Below the pieces are notes generated by a model. It saw only the letters and a list, made by a program, of their open reading frames with translations, did not search any database and was not told the origin of the DNA. From Ignavibacteria bacterium (lineage in GTDB: Bacteria; Bacteroidota; Ignavibacteria; Kapaibacteriales; Kapaibacteriaceae): a DNA stretch of 64,000 bases. A program made the position numbers and the translations under genes. Location of the stretch: assembly GCA_947495975.1 (NCBI GenBank), contig CANMBE010000005.1, forward strand, positions 1 to 64,000, in the 5' to 3' direction. Shown one piece after another: positions 40,850 through 50,939 of the stretch. Position 1 is the stretch's first letter. Each line of letters starts with the position of its first letter.

Positions 40850-42688
40850 TTACTCGTAAAACACAGCGCGTTTGAGCGCGCTTTGTTCAGATGTGGGGTT
40901 GGGATCAATCTCAATGAAGTGTCTCTCGGTCTTGTTGACAGTTGTTGCAACGCCACTGAGATTCAGCTCCGTACCATCGCGCTTCACAGTGATATTGAGT
41001 GTGTCTCCAAGTTTAGGAGAACGCAATCGGCTGAACAAAGATGTACCATCAGAAGATGACTGAATCTCGCTGAATGGTTTGCCTTCTACTTTTATGAGTT
41101 GATCGCCATCTTTTACGCTGAGTGGGTTCTCAGGTGATGTGGGCTTCATTATCGCTGAGACTTCGTTACCTCTCATCGTAAACTGCATCGCTATGCCATA
41201 ACCAGGTACGCGTGAAACCTTCTCAGCCGTATACTTCCATCCAATCTTTGAAAGAATCTCAGCCGATGGAATTCGCTTTGTGCCTCTAACGTATGTCTCT
41301 AGATAGTTTCGGATTGAAGGCGATGTTTCTCTCTCGATAAGTGCGAAAAGAGAATCATCTTGAAACGGGCGTGATGGTCCAAAGTCTTCGCGCAATCGAT
41401 AGATCACATCGAGGAAACCCTTGGAGCCCCCTGACGCTTCGCGGATAAGAATGTCTACATAGAAGGCGTTTACGGCTCCGTACGTATACACGATTGGATA
41501 CAATTGTTGTTCATCAGCTGAGAGAACATTGCGCGAGAAATCTGTAAATGAGAAGTCGGGAGGAATCCGGTCTTGATCTTTCAACTTGCTCTCGATTTCC
41601 CGGCGGAAACCTTCTTCTTTTATCGTTGAATCATGCAAGGGGGCAAGTGTAGAGAAATACTCCGTTGTGCCTTCGTATAACCACAAGTGCTGAGACATCT
41701 TGGGCGACCGAAAATCAAACGCGTCGATCTCTTCGCTATGAAGATTGAGTGGAATAAGGATGTGAAGGAATTCGTGAACAGCTACTTCTCCTAAACCAAT
41801 TGGACGCTTCTGAAAACCAAGAAAGTAGAATGAGCTATTGCCATGCTCCAGGGCGCCCATGCCACGAGGGTTAGCAACCTTGGTTTGATCGCCCTTCCAC
41901 AAATAGAAGAGAAACGCATAACGATTGACGGGCATTGTTGGGAGAAACTTGCCAATGGTCTTTGTGAGGCGAGCAAGTTCTTTTGCATATGCAGGGGCTA
42001 CAGTGTCTGTACCGGCATGCGCGCATTGTACGATCACACGCACGCCGTGGATCATGAATGAGGCGGTGTCTGGCAGTGAATACAGCACTGGATTATCAAC
42101 AAGTTGATCGTATGTATCTGCGAGATATGTGTCTAGCGTATCTGATATTCTTGCAATGTTCAATGATGAACCGCCGTACAGATGCTTTGGTTTTTTTACG
42201 TTGACTTGAAAAGGAACGTGTTGTGCCCCTTCAACAAAGCACACTATCCCGCCATGATTGAGCACAAAGATGCTATCGGATTCAAAGCCAGTGCCAGCCG
42301 CAGGGAAAACCTCGGTACCATTTGTTACGTCGTCAAATGAATCATCGATTTCATACGAAATGAATCTCAGTTTGCGCGCTTCTTCAACAACGAATTGTGA
42401 ATCGAGAGAGCGATGCACAGGAAGATCACGCAATGAGGAATCGATAGCCCTAAAGTTGCGGACCAACTTCCACCATTTATGTTCTTCATAGGTTCCTGGA
42501 ACGGTTACAGGGAACACAACAACGGCTGTGTCTGCCAGTACTCTTGGCGTCCACATAGAAATATGAATTCTATCGTTGGCAACATTTGTAAGATCAACGT
42601 CAACACGGTAGCGTTGTTCTTGAGCTTGCAGGATGCTGAATGAAGTCAGGAAGAAGAGAGCAGAGAGTAGGCTTTTTGGCATAGCCAC
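40850..42688 (-). CDS. M61 family metallopeptidase with C-terminal PDZ domain
   Basis: MWTPRVLADTAVVVFPVTVPGTYEEHKWW N-terminal domain; EVAVHEFLHILIPLNLHSEEI (HEXXH); WLYEGTTEYFS; PDZ-like C-terminus; signal peptide. Confidence 0.9.
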   Translation of the reverse strand: MAMPKSLLSALFFLTSFSILQAQEQRYRVDVDLTNVANDRIHISMWTPRVLADTAVVVFPVTVPGTYEEHKWWKLVRNFRAIDSSLRDLPVHRSLDSQFVVEEARKLRFISYEIDDSFDDVTNGTEVFPAAGTGFESDSIFVLNHGGIVCFVEGAQHVPFQVNVKKPKHLYGGSSLNIARISDTLDTYLADTYDQLVDNPVLYSLPDTASFMIHGVRVIVQCAHAGTDTVAPAYAKELARLTKTIGKFLPTMPVNRYAFLFYLWKGDQTKVANPRGMGALEHGNSSFYFLGFQKRPIGLGEVAVHEFLHILIPLNLHSEEIDAFDFRSPKMSQHLWLYEGTTEYFSTLAPLHDSTIKEEGFRREIESKLKDQDRIPPDFSFTDFSRNVLSADEQQLYPIVYTYGAVNAFYVDILIREASGGSKGFLDVIYRLREDFGPSRPFQDDSLFALIERETSPSIRNYLETYVRGTKRIPSAEILSKIGWKYTAEKVSRVPGYGIAMQFTMRGNEVSAIMKPTSPENPLSVKDGDQLIKVEGKPFSEIQSSSDGTSLFSRLRSPKLGDTLNITVKRDGTELNLSGVATTVNKTERHFIEIDPNPTSEQSALKRAVFYE

Positions 42689-42757
42689 AAAGCTAGGGAC
42701 AATGATTGAATGTTCTAGAAGCCGCTGTGGTTTGTCAAGCTAGGCGGGAAGTTGCGG

Positions 42758-43936
42758 TTAGCGAGGGAGTTCAACCATAGACATGAGTCTTGGCTGTGCG
42801 CCCCAGGCTAGAATCGAGGCACGCACACGGTCAGCCCATTGCAGTCGATCTTGCTCATTCGAATTCGTCAACTCGGCACGAATGAGAATGTTCTTCTGAG
42901 TATGCTCCAGAGAAATAAATTCCTCGAGGTGAGCCTCATATCCCAGTGCTCGCAGGATATCACGGCGCATAGTATCAGTTACCAAATCTCCCAGACGCTC
43001 CTTCGTAATACCATCATCGAGCAGGGGGCGAACATATTCTGGAACCAACTCCTTGTGAAGCTGCTTCTGCACTTCATGATGACAGCATGGTGCTATGAGC
43101 ATCATTTCGGCCTTCATCGATATGCCAAGCGCAATGGCTTCATCGGTAGCTGTATCGCAAGCATGCAAGGCAATCAGGAGATCACATCCTGCAGCAGCAA
43201 CAGCGTCAGCAATCCGCGTGCAAACGAATTGAGTATTGCGCAGACCAATCTGCTGTGCGATGTGCGTGCAATGGTCAACAACATGTTGATTTGCATCAAT
43301 ACCACGGAGTGAGGCCTGTATGCCATCGCGCTGCAAAACATACATGAGCGATAGAGAGAGGTACGCTTTGCCACAACCCGCGTCAACTACACGGTATGGT
43401 TCGTCGCTAGGGGCGAGGCGAGGCCTAGCCCCCACGCTCGGGACGAAAGTGGCGAGGAGGTGGTTCACTTGACGGAATTTGTCGGCCATCGAAGCTTTGA
43501 TCTTGCCGTCTGGAGTTGCTAGATCTAACGCGATGAGAAAAGCAGCGTCGTTCTCAGATGTAAGAGCTTTTTGCTTAACTCTGTCCACTGCAACAGACTC
43601 CCAGTTCTTCTTTGAAGGGAGCAGTCGTTTGGTAGAGACCTTAACGTGGGGGCCCTTAAATGTTCGTAGCATCTGCACATCCGCCTCTGGCGTCTGAACC
43701 AAGACCTGTCTGAACCTGCTGGCTATCCATGGATCTATAGAACCTTCTGGGTTGCCGGCCACCACAGATGTAGGCTCAGTGAATGCCTGCCTCTCAGTGA
43801 ATCGCTCAGTCCGGATCTTCCATCCCTCGGCCACCCGTGTGCCCGAGACAACAACCTTCAGCACCTCCGCGCCTTTTGGGGGCTTGGAGAAGGTTACAAC
43901 AAAGGCCGAAGCGGAGCTGATAAGAGGGGCAAGCAT
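42758..43936 (-). CDS. Class I SAM-dependent methyltransferase
   Basis: RVVDAGCGKAYLSLSLMYVL SAM motif, LLIALHACDTATDEAI, MLIAPCCHHEVQKQL. Confidence 0.88.
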   Translation of the reverse strand: MLAPLISSASAFVVTFSKPPKGAEVLKVVVSGTRVAEGWKIRTERFTERQAFTEPTSVVAGNPEGSIDPWIASRFRQVLVQTPEADVQMLRTFKGPHVKVSTKRLLPSKKNWESVAVDRVKQKALTSENDAAFLIALDLATPDGKIKASMADKFRQVNHLLATFVPSVGARPRLAPSDEPYRVVDAGCGKAYLSLSLMYVLQRDGIQASLRGIDANQHVVDHCTHIAQQIGLRNTQFVCTRIADAVAAAGCDLLIALHACDTATDEAIALGISMKAEMMLIAPCCHHEVQKQLHKELVPEYVRPLLDDGITKERLGDLVTDTMRRDILRALGYEAHLEEFISLEHTQKNILIRAELTNSNEQDRLQWADRVRASILAWGAQPRLMSMVELPR

Positions 43937-44006
43937 GTGGCAAAGGTACAAAGACCTTTCTGTGCCGTACTTTTGTGTTTTCTAATTCCGTATCTCGCCC
44001 CTTACC

Positions 44007-46529
44007 ATGACTTCTCGACAGATTAGACAGACGTTTCTTGACTTCTTTGCGGCACGTGGACACCGCATAGTTCCATCGGCACCAGTGGTTCCGCACGGCG
44101 ACCCAACATTGCTCTTTACAAATGCTGGCATGAACCAATTCAAGGATGTATTCCTTGGTACAGGTAAGCGCGATTATTCGCGCGCTGCAGATACGCAGAA
44201 GTGCATTCGTGTTTCTGGAAAACACAATGACTTAGAAGAAGTTGGATACGACACGTATCATCATACTCTTTTTGAAATGTTGGGCAATTGGAGTTTTGGC
44301 GACTACTTCAAAGAAGAAGCAATTGGCTGGTCATGGGAATTGCTCACTGATGTATTGAAGCTGCCCAAGGACCGCATCCACGCTACTGTGTTTCGTACCG
44401 ATGATGAGTCCATGGAGATATGGAAAAAATATCTTCCTGAATCGCACATTCATCGCTTCGATGAAAAAGATAATTTTTGGGAGATGGGTGATACGGGGCC
44501 TTGTGGTCCGTGCACAGAAATTCACTTTGATCGCACGCCGGATTTGAGTGGCGGTCCACTTGTGAATTCGGGTGTGCCAGAAGTAATCGAAATTTGGAAC
44601 AACGTTTTCATTCAGTACAATCGTACTGCCGATGGTACTCTTGAAGACCTGCCGTCACGTCACGTAGATACAGGCATGGGCTTTGAGCGCCTGTGTGCAG
44701 TGATGCAGCAGAAGGATTCTAACTACGACACGGATGTTTTTCAGCCGATCATTGCCTTCACTGAACAACTCAGTGGACGCACATACCGTACTGAACTCGA
44801 TCATCCGGACGGCGTTGCGATGCGAGTCATTGCCGATCATATCCGCACACTCTCATTTGCTATTGCCGATGGCGCCCATCCCGGTAATGAGGGAAGGGGC
44901 TATGTGTTGCGCCGCATCCTACGCCGCGCAGCCCGATACGCACGCAATCTCGGACTCACAGAACCTGTGCTTTGGAAACATGTTGCAGTCCTCTGTGAAA
45001 CAATGGGCGATGTGTTCCCAGAACTCAATGATCGACGTAGTGTTATCGAGCGCATCATCAAGGCCGAAGAAGAGTCGTTCCTTGCAACACTCGATAGGGG
45101 GCTCCTGCGTTTTGACGCAGTTGATGCTACAAGCGGTATTGTTAGCGGTGCCGATGCGTTTGAATTGTACGATACGTTTGGGTTCCCACTTGACCTCACG
45201 CAGCTCATCGCGCGCGAGAGGGGACTTACCGTTGACGAGGTCGGATACCTAGCATGTCTAGCCGAGCAACGCGCTCGTTCTCGTGCTGCACGCAAGAGTC
45301 ATGCAATTGAAGCCACAAAGGTTTCTATCGATGCCGTGTCACGTTTTATGGGGTACAACGCCACAGAGACTTCGTCAGCAGTTCTCCATGTGGAAGGAAA
45401 TGCCATCGTGCTTGCAGAAACACCGTTCTATGTAGAAATGGGCGGTCAGGTATCAGATACCGGACAAATCGTGGTAGGGGGTATCCCTTTCCGCGTTGAA
45501 GATGTGCGTAAACACGGTGATGCAATTATTCACATTTGTGAGACGGATGTTGACGCGTCGATTGGTGACATTGCATTGGCACAAGTTGACGCGCCAAGAC
45601 GCAAGGACATTGAGCGAGAACACTCGGTAACGCACTTGTTGCATGAATCGCTGCGCCGGGTGCTTGGTTCGCATGTACAACAAGCTGGCTCACTTGTGGC
45701 TCCTAATCATCTTCGTTTTGACTTTGCCCACTTTGAGCGCATACACCCCGATGAACTGCAGGCTATTGAAGACATGGTGAATGAGAAGATTTTTGAATCT
45801 ATTGATGTGCACATCGAAGAGATGTCGATTGAAAAAGCACGCACCGTACCTGGTGCAAAGATGTTCTTTGGCGATAAGTATGGCGACAGCGTGCGAGTGG
45901 TATTTATTGACGACAAATTTTCTGTTGAGTTCTGCGGTGGCACTCACGTGCGCAACACGAGCGAGATTGGGCTCTTTAAGATCATGGTTGAGAGCAGTGT
46001 TGCAAGCGGTGTGCGTAGAATTGAAGCAATTGCCGGACGTAGCATACCTGCGTGGTTAAAAGAGCTCGAGTCCAAGCGTGAAGGTGTTAACGACGATATG
46101 TTGCGCCAAGCCGATCGCATAAAGCAACTCGAAAAAGAGTTGGCATCGCTCAAGACCGACGAACTCAAGACACTCATACCATCTATTGTCGAAAAGGCAG
46201 TAACGGTAAACGGCATTCGCATTGCAACTGCTCGTGTGAGCGTAAGTGATGCCGAGCAGATGAAAGATTTAGGCGACGAGTTGCGGTCTGCTTTAAAGAG
46301 CAGCGGTATCGGACTTCTTGGTGCCGTTATCGATGATAAGGTCCAGCTCGTTTGCGTGGTTACGGACGATCTTACCAAGACCTACAGTGCCGGCAAGCTT
46401 ATCGGCGTTGTTGCCAAGGAGCTAGGCGGTGGAGGTGGTGGAAAGCCTCACATGGCAACGGCAGGGGGCAAGGACATTTCAAAACTCGACAACGTATTAG
46501 AACAATTCTCATCAACGATTCAATCGTAA
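44007..46529 (+). CDS. alaS: Alanyl-tRNA synthetase
   Basis: RQTFLDFFAARGHRIVPSAPVVPHGDPTLLFTNAGMNQFKDVFLG, VEFCGGTHVRNTSEIG, GGGGGGKPHMATAGGKD. Confidence 0.98.
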   Translation: MTSRQIRQTFLDFFAARGHRIVPSAPVVPHGDPTLLFTNAGMNQFKDVFLGTGKRDYSRAADTQKCIRVSGKHNDLEEVGYDTYHHTLFEMLGNWSFGDYFKEEAIGWSWELLTDVLKLPKDRIHATVFRTDDESMEIWKKYLPESHIHRFDEKDNFWEMGDTGPCGPCTEIHFDRTPDLSGGPLVNSGVPEVIEIWNNVFIQYNRTADGTLEDLPSRHVDTGMGFERLCAVMQQKDSNYDTDVFQPIIAFTEQLSGRTYRTELDHPDGVAMRVIADHIRTLSFAIADGAHPGNEGRGYVLRRILRRAARYARNLGLTEPVLWKHVAVLCETMGDVFPELNDRRSVIERIIKAEEESFLATLDRGLLRFDAVDATSGIVSGADAFELYDTFGFPLDLTQLIARERGLTVDEVGYLACLAEQRARSRAARKSHAIEATKVSIDAVSRFMGYNATETSSAVLHVEGNAIVLAETPFYVEMGGQVSDTGQIVVGGIPFRVEDVRKHGDAIIHICETDVDASIGDIALAQVDAPRRKDIEREHSVTHLLHESLRRVLGSHVQQAGSLVAPNHLRFDFAHFERIHPDELQAIEDMVNEKIFESIDVHIEEMSIEKARTVPGAKMFFGDKYGDSVRVVFIDDKFSVEFCGGTHVRNTSEIGLFKIMVESSVASGVRRIEAIAGRSIPAWLKELESKREGVNDDMLRQADRIKQLEKELASLKTDELKTLIPSIVEKAVTVNGIRIATARVSVSDAEQMKDLGDELRSALKSSGIGLLGAVIDDKVQLVCVVTDDLTKTYSAGKLIGVVAKELGGGGGGKPHMATAGGKDISKLDNVLEQFSSTIQS

Positions 46530-46543
46530 CGAAGGAACTCAAC

Positions 46544-46921
46544 ATGGCAAACTCATTTGAAGCACTTGGCACAATGCATGTGGTAATGGACACGCAACAG
46601 GTGAAAGACACCTTTAAGAAGCGCGAGTTCGTAATTGAAATGCAGGATGGAAACTATCCTCAGCACATCAAGTTTCAGGTCACGCAAGACCGTTGCGCAC
46701 TTCTCGACAACTTCAAAGTTGGACAGTCAGTGAAAGTGCTTTTCAATCTCCGAGGTCGCCCCTTCCAAAACCGTGAAGGACAGACCGTTTATTTCACAAA
46801 CCTAGAAGCATGGCGCATTGAATTGGCGACGGGCACAGCCACACCCACTGGCGCGGACTACAGTCAAATCCCACAGGCAGCAGCAGGTGCAAAGGATGAT
46901 TTTGATGACGTGCCGTTTTAA
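46544..46921 (+). CDS. DUF3127 domain-containing protein
   Basis: VKDTFKKREFVIEMQDGNYPQHIKFQVTQDRCALLDNFKVGQSVKVLFNLRGRPF; acidic C-terminus DDFDDVPF. Confidence 0.9.
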   Translation: MANSFEALGTMHVVMDTQQVKDTFKKREFVIEMQDGNYPQHIKFQVTQDRCALLDNFKVGQSVKVLFNLRGRPFQNREGQTVYFTNLEAWRIELATGTATPTGADYSQIPQAAAGAKDDFDDVPF

Positions 46922-46992
46922 GGCTTTGTAGGCGCCTTATATGGGGGTGTTGTTGTCTTGCACCATTCCATGTACCTCAGGGAGGATCTGCT

Positions 46993-47112
46993 ATGCCCGG
47001 GATTTCCTCCATAGAGCAGATGTTTACGGTCATCGTACATCGAGATGGCGAACGGTGGCTTGGTGTGGTAAAGGAGATTCCTGGAGTCAACTATTTTCAG
47101 GACGACATTTGA
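46993..47112 (+). pseudogene. Short HicB-like fragment, 39 aa
   Basis: MPGISSIEQMFTVIVHRDGERWLGVVKEIPGVNYFQDDI stop; resembles only the start of a HicB-like antitoxin fold; purine-rich ggagga upstream. Confidence 0.4.
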
Positions 47113-47166
47113 GTACTCTCGGTCAATGTTGGGATGAGCCAACCTGCTCCTCCGTACCTTTGCCTC

Positions 47167-48453
47167 ATGGAACGCATACTACTTATCGGATCTGGCGGAC
47201 GTGAACATGCTCTCGCAAAGGCACTTGTGGCTTCCTCATCATGTGAGAAACTGTGGGCCACACCAGGTAATCCAGGAATTGAGCGCGAAGCGGAATGTGT
47301 AGCGTTGAATATCGCAGATCACGATGCAGTGGCTCGCTTCTGCATGAAGAATGATGTAACACTTGTGGTGATTGGCCCTGAACAGCCCCTTTCAGAGGGC
47401 CTTGCCGATTCCCTCCGTGAAGAAAACATCGACGTCTTTGGACCAGATAAAGCTGCGGCGCAACTCGAATCTTCGAAGGGATTTTCGAAGGACTTCATGG
47501 CCCGACATCACATTCCAACGGCGTTGTTCAAAAGGTTTGCAAATACTCAGCGCACAGCCGCAGTGGATTACGCACGCAATCATGCCGTGCCGGTTGTCAT
47601 TAAGTATGATGGTCTGGCCGCAGGAAAGGGCGTGGTTGTTGCCACAACAAATGCAGAAGCTGTCATAGCAGTGAATGAAATGTTTGACGGAGCATTTGGC
47701 ACAGACGGCGTGGTGATAGAAGATTTTTTAGTAGGTCACGAAGCAAGTGTATTTGCTATCTGCGACGGTCGCGATTATGTAACGCTTGCTCCTGCTCAAG
47801 ACCATAAACGAATTGGTGACGGCGATACTGGCAAGAATACTGGAGGCATGGGTGCCTACGCACCTGCACCAGTAGTCACCGCCGATATCATGGAAACAAT
47901 TCGAGCACGAGTTATCAAACCTGTCATCGACGGAATGCGAGAAGAGGGGAGCCCCTTTATCGGATGTCTCTTCTGCGGCCTGATGATCGATGGTGATGAT
48001 GTACATGTTGTGGAGTTCAACGCACGCTTTGGTGATCCGGAAACTCAGTCGGTGCTCGGCGTCCTTGACGCAGATGTTGCAAAACTTTTTGCATCTGCTG
48101 CCCGCGGATCAATTGATGCCTCGGCTATCAGATCAACTGCAATAGGACACGCGTGCACGGTGGTGCTGGCCTCATTCGGATATCCCGATGCATATGAAAA
48201 GGGGCTTGTCATTAATGGTATCGATGATGCGGAACAAGATCCACACGTGACGGTGTTTCATGCCGGCACGGCTCGTGGAGCTAGTGATCACGCAGGTGAA
48301 CAACCACTCGTGACAAATGGTGGACGCGTCTTAGGCGTAACAGCAATTGCCGATACACTGAAAAATGCCGTAGAGCGTGCGTATGATGCCACTGCGAAAA
48401 TTTCGTACGCAACAAAAATTCACCGCACAGATATCGCTGCAAAAGCATTATGA
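47167..48453 (+). CDS. purD: Phosphoribosylamine-glycine ligase
   Basis: MERILLIGSGGREHALAKAL, VVIGPEQPLSEGLADSL, GGMGAYAPAPV, VVEFNARFGDPETQ. Confidence 0.97.
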   Translation: MERILLIGSGGREHALAKALVASSSCEKLWATPGNPGIEREAECVALNIADHDAVARFCMKNDVTLVVIGPEQPLSEGLADSLREENIDVFGPDKAAAQLESSKGFSKDFMARHHIPTALFKRFANTQRTAAVDYARNHAVPVVIKYDGLAAGKGVVVATTNAEAVIAVNEMFDGAFGTDGVVIEDFLVGHEASVFAICDGRDYVTLAPAQDHKRIGDGDTGKNTGGMGAYAPAPVVTADIMETIRARVIKPVIDGMREEGSPFIGCLFCGLMIDGDDVHVVEFNARFGDPETQSVLGVLDADVAKLFASAARGSIDASAIRSTAIGHACTVVLASFGYPDAYEKGLVINGIDDAEQDPHVTVFHAGTARGASDHAGEQPLVTNGGRVLGVTAIADTLKNAVERAYDATAKISYATKIHRTDIAAKAL

Positions 48454-49367
48454 AGATTCTTGTAACAGGCGGCGCTGGGTTTATAGCTTCACACGTAGCC
48501 GACACCTACCTGCAGGATGAGCACGAGGTTGTGATTGTTGATAACCTCTCGATGGGGAAGTTGGAAAATATTCCTGCTGGATCACGTTTCGTAAATCTTG
48601 ATATCAACAGTGATGAATTTGTACAATTCGTTCTCGATGAGCGTTTTGATGCGATCAATCACCACGCAGCACACATGGAGCTGCGGGTAAGCGTCGACAA
48701 ACCCGTGCACGACGCTGCGGTAAACATTATTGGCTCCTTGCGCCTTCTCGAAGCCGCCCGCAAATCTGATGTGCAACATGTGATCTTGGCGTCTTCAACC
48801 GCAGTGCTCGGCGAATTTGTGCAGATACCTGCAACTGAAGATCACCCCGTGCGCCCCATCGCCCCCTACGGAGTTTCAAAACGTGCCATGGAGCTCTATG
48901 CTGAATACGAGCGCATTGTTCACGGACTGAGCGTAAGCATCCTGCGGTATTCCAACGTTTATGGCCCGCGCCAAAATCCGAACGGAGAATCAGGCGTGAT
49001 CGCAATTTTCTTGGAAAAGTTTTTACAAGGGGCTATCCCCACAATTCATGGTGATGGCAATCAGGAGCGAGACTACCTCCATGTGAACGATATAGCGTGT
49101 GCTAACCGGGCAGCGTTAATGACGAAAGCACAAGGTATTTTTCATGTCTGTGGCGATAGCTCGGCAAGTGTCAATGAGATTGTAGAACTGTTGCGCTCAG
49201 CCCTTGGCACTGATCTGCAGGTTAAACACGGTCCAGCAAAGGCAGGTGACCCAGCGCGCACACGTGGCTCGCACGCCGCGTTCACAGAGCTCACAAATTG
49301 GCGCCCACGTACGCTCCTTAACGATGGAATAAGGGATACTGCAGAGTGGTTTCGGGCGCGCACGTGA
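48450..49367 (+). CDS. NAD-dependent epimerase/dehydratase (UDP-glucose 4-epimerase-like)
   Basis: MKILVTGGAGFIASHVADTYL, YGVSKRAMELYAEYE, LRYSNVYGPRQNPNGESGVIAIF. Confidence 0.93.
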   Translation: MKILVTGGAGFIASHVADTYLQDEHEVVIVDNLSMGKLENIPAGSRFVNLDINSDEFVQFVLDERFDAINHHAAHMELRVSVDKPVHDAAVNIIGSLRLLEAARKSDVQHVILASSTAVLGEFVQIPATEDHPVRPIAPYGVSKRAMELYAEYERIVHGLSVSILRYSNVYGPRQNPNGESGVIAIFLEKFLQGAIPTIHGDGNQERDYLHVNDIACANRAALMTKAQGIFHVCGDSSASVNEIVELLRSALGTDLQVKHGPAKAGDPARTRGSHAAFTELTNWRPRTLLNDGIRDTAEWFRART

Positions 49368-49494
49368 ACTTTATTTTGGCAGTATTTGTTTCAAGAAACA
49401 TCTGCACATCGACCTATCCGTTTTTTCACGTGGTCCTGTCCTCGTAACTTTGGGGATTGGGCGGTGAATCACTCCTATTTAGAGGTTGGTGAAC

Positions 49495-50028
49495 ATGCAG
49501 AAGTTTGGGATTCGTATCGTTATTGTAGGGTTAACGTTATCGGCCGCTGTGTTTCTCGCAGCGTGCAATGTTGAAGGGTTCTTTACAAAGTTGCAGGATG
49601 ACCCTGTATGGGTTGATCCCAACGCCGCTGCTGCTGAAACAGCTGGTGCGGCTGACGCTGGTGGACCCGGTAAAGGCATCTACGGCAGAATCTGCGCCGC
49701 ATGTCACCTTGGAAGTGGAAAAGGCGTTCCCGGCAACAATATCCCGCCCCTTGCCGGATCGGCACTTGCCTCTGGCGATGCCAATAAACCAATCGGGATT
49801 GTGCTGCACGGATTCCGCGGTCCGATTGAGCGCAATGGCGTAAAGATCAACGGACAAATGGCAGCATGGAAAGACCAACTCAGTGATCAAGAGATTGCCG
49901 ACGTTTTGACCTATGTACGCGGCGCTTTTGGAAACAGCGGCTCGGCAGTGACACCGGATGAAGTAAAGACCCTGCGCGAGGCCACAGCCTCTCGCACGCT
50001 GCCGTATGCCGAAGCAGAGCTGCCGTAA
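49495..50028 (+). CDS. Lipoprotein cytochrome c
   Basis: Lipobox VFLAAC; heme motif CAACH in GRICAACHLGSGKG; distal Met region. Confidence 0.88.
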   Translation: MQKFGIRIVIVGLTLSAAVFLAACNVEGFFTKLQDDPVWVDPNAAAAETAGAADAGGPGKGIYGRICAACHLGSGKGVPGNNIPPLAGSALASGDANKPIGIVLHGFRGPIERNGVKINGQMAAWKDQLSDQEIADVLTYVRGAFGNSGSAVTPDEVKTLREATASRTLPYAEAELP

Positions 50029-50067
50029 CAACCTTTAGAAAATTTTCCTCCTCGGAGTTTTTACCCC

Positions 50068-50907
50068 ATGGGCGATATCCTTCACGTATTAGACATGCTG
50101 GCATGGTTCCCAGAGAACATCTCTACCTACGGAGCCGAACTCGATAATTTGTTCGCCATCATCTATTGGGTGAGCGTTGCGATCTTCTTTCTCACCTTTG
50201 GCATCCTTGGGTATTTGCTTGTCAAGTATCGCTATAGCCCTGACAGAAAGGGTTATAACTATCACGGAAACAACCTGGTAGAAGTCACGTGGACAATTCT
50301 GCCAACATTTCTCTTCGCAGCCATTGGCCTGTACTCAGATGACATTTGGGAACGGACAAAATATTCGAAGCGCGTTCCACAAGCAGATGTAGAAATCATT
50401 GTGCTTGGAAAAACGTTTGGATGGACGTTCTTGTATCCCGGTTCGGATGGAAAATTCGGCCGTAACGCCTATACAGATCGCACCGCGCGGCATCTGATGT
50501 CTACGACCAACATTTTTGGCATAGACTCTACAGACCCAACTGGTATGGATGATTTCACGACAGAAAATCAATTCCGCGTTCCCGTCAACTCAAACATCGT
50601 GGTACGGGGCTCATCAATTGACGTGCTCCATAGCTTCTTCCTGCCACATGCGCGTGTGAAGCAAGATGTTGTGCCAGGTACATGGATGAATATCTGGTTC
50701 AATCTGTTCAAAACCGGAGATTATGAACTTGCATGTGCCGAACTCTGTGGAGGCGGACATTACTCCATGCGTGCAGAGTACAAGGTTGTGAGCATGGCTG
50801 ACTACGATACGTGGCTCGACAAGAAAAACGCAGAGGCGAAGGCTGCACGTTCACCTCAATCCTTGCCGGCTGCACCTGCCGATACGGTAGCAGTTGCATC
50901 CCACTGA
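50068..50907 (+). CDS. coxB: Cytochrome c oxidase subunit II
   Basis: Two N-terminal TMs; SSIDVLHSFFLPHARVKQDVVPG; CuA motif CAELCGGGHYSM. No fused cytochrome c domain. Confidence 0.95.
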   Translation: MGDILHVLDMLAWFPENISTYGAELDNLFAIIYWVSVAIFFLTFGILGYLLVKYRYSPDRKGYNYHGNNLVEVTWTILPTFLFAAIGLYSDDIWERTKYSKRVPQADVEIIVLGKTFGWTFLYPGSDGKFGRNAYTDRTARHLMSTTNIFGIDSTDPTGMDDFTTENQFRVPVNSNIVVRGSSIDVLHSFFLPHARVKQDVVPGTWMNIWFNLFKTGDYELACAELCGGGHYSMRAEYKVVSMADYDTWLDKKNAEAKAARSPQSLPAAPADTVAVASH

Positions 50908-50939
50908 TAACAAAACAGCGAAACTGGAGACCCTTTCAT

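Noticed and set aside
44734-45252. 172-aa plus ORF in an alternate frame of alaS
   Set aside because: Overlaps conserved AlaS sequence; Ser/Leu-rich alternate-frame artefact.
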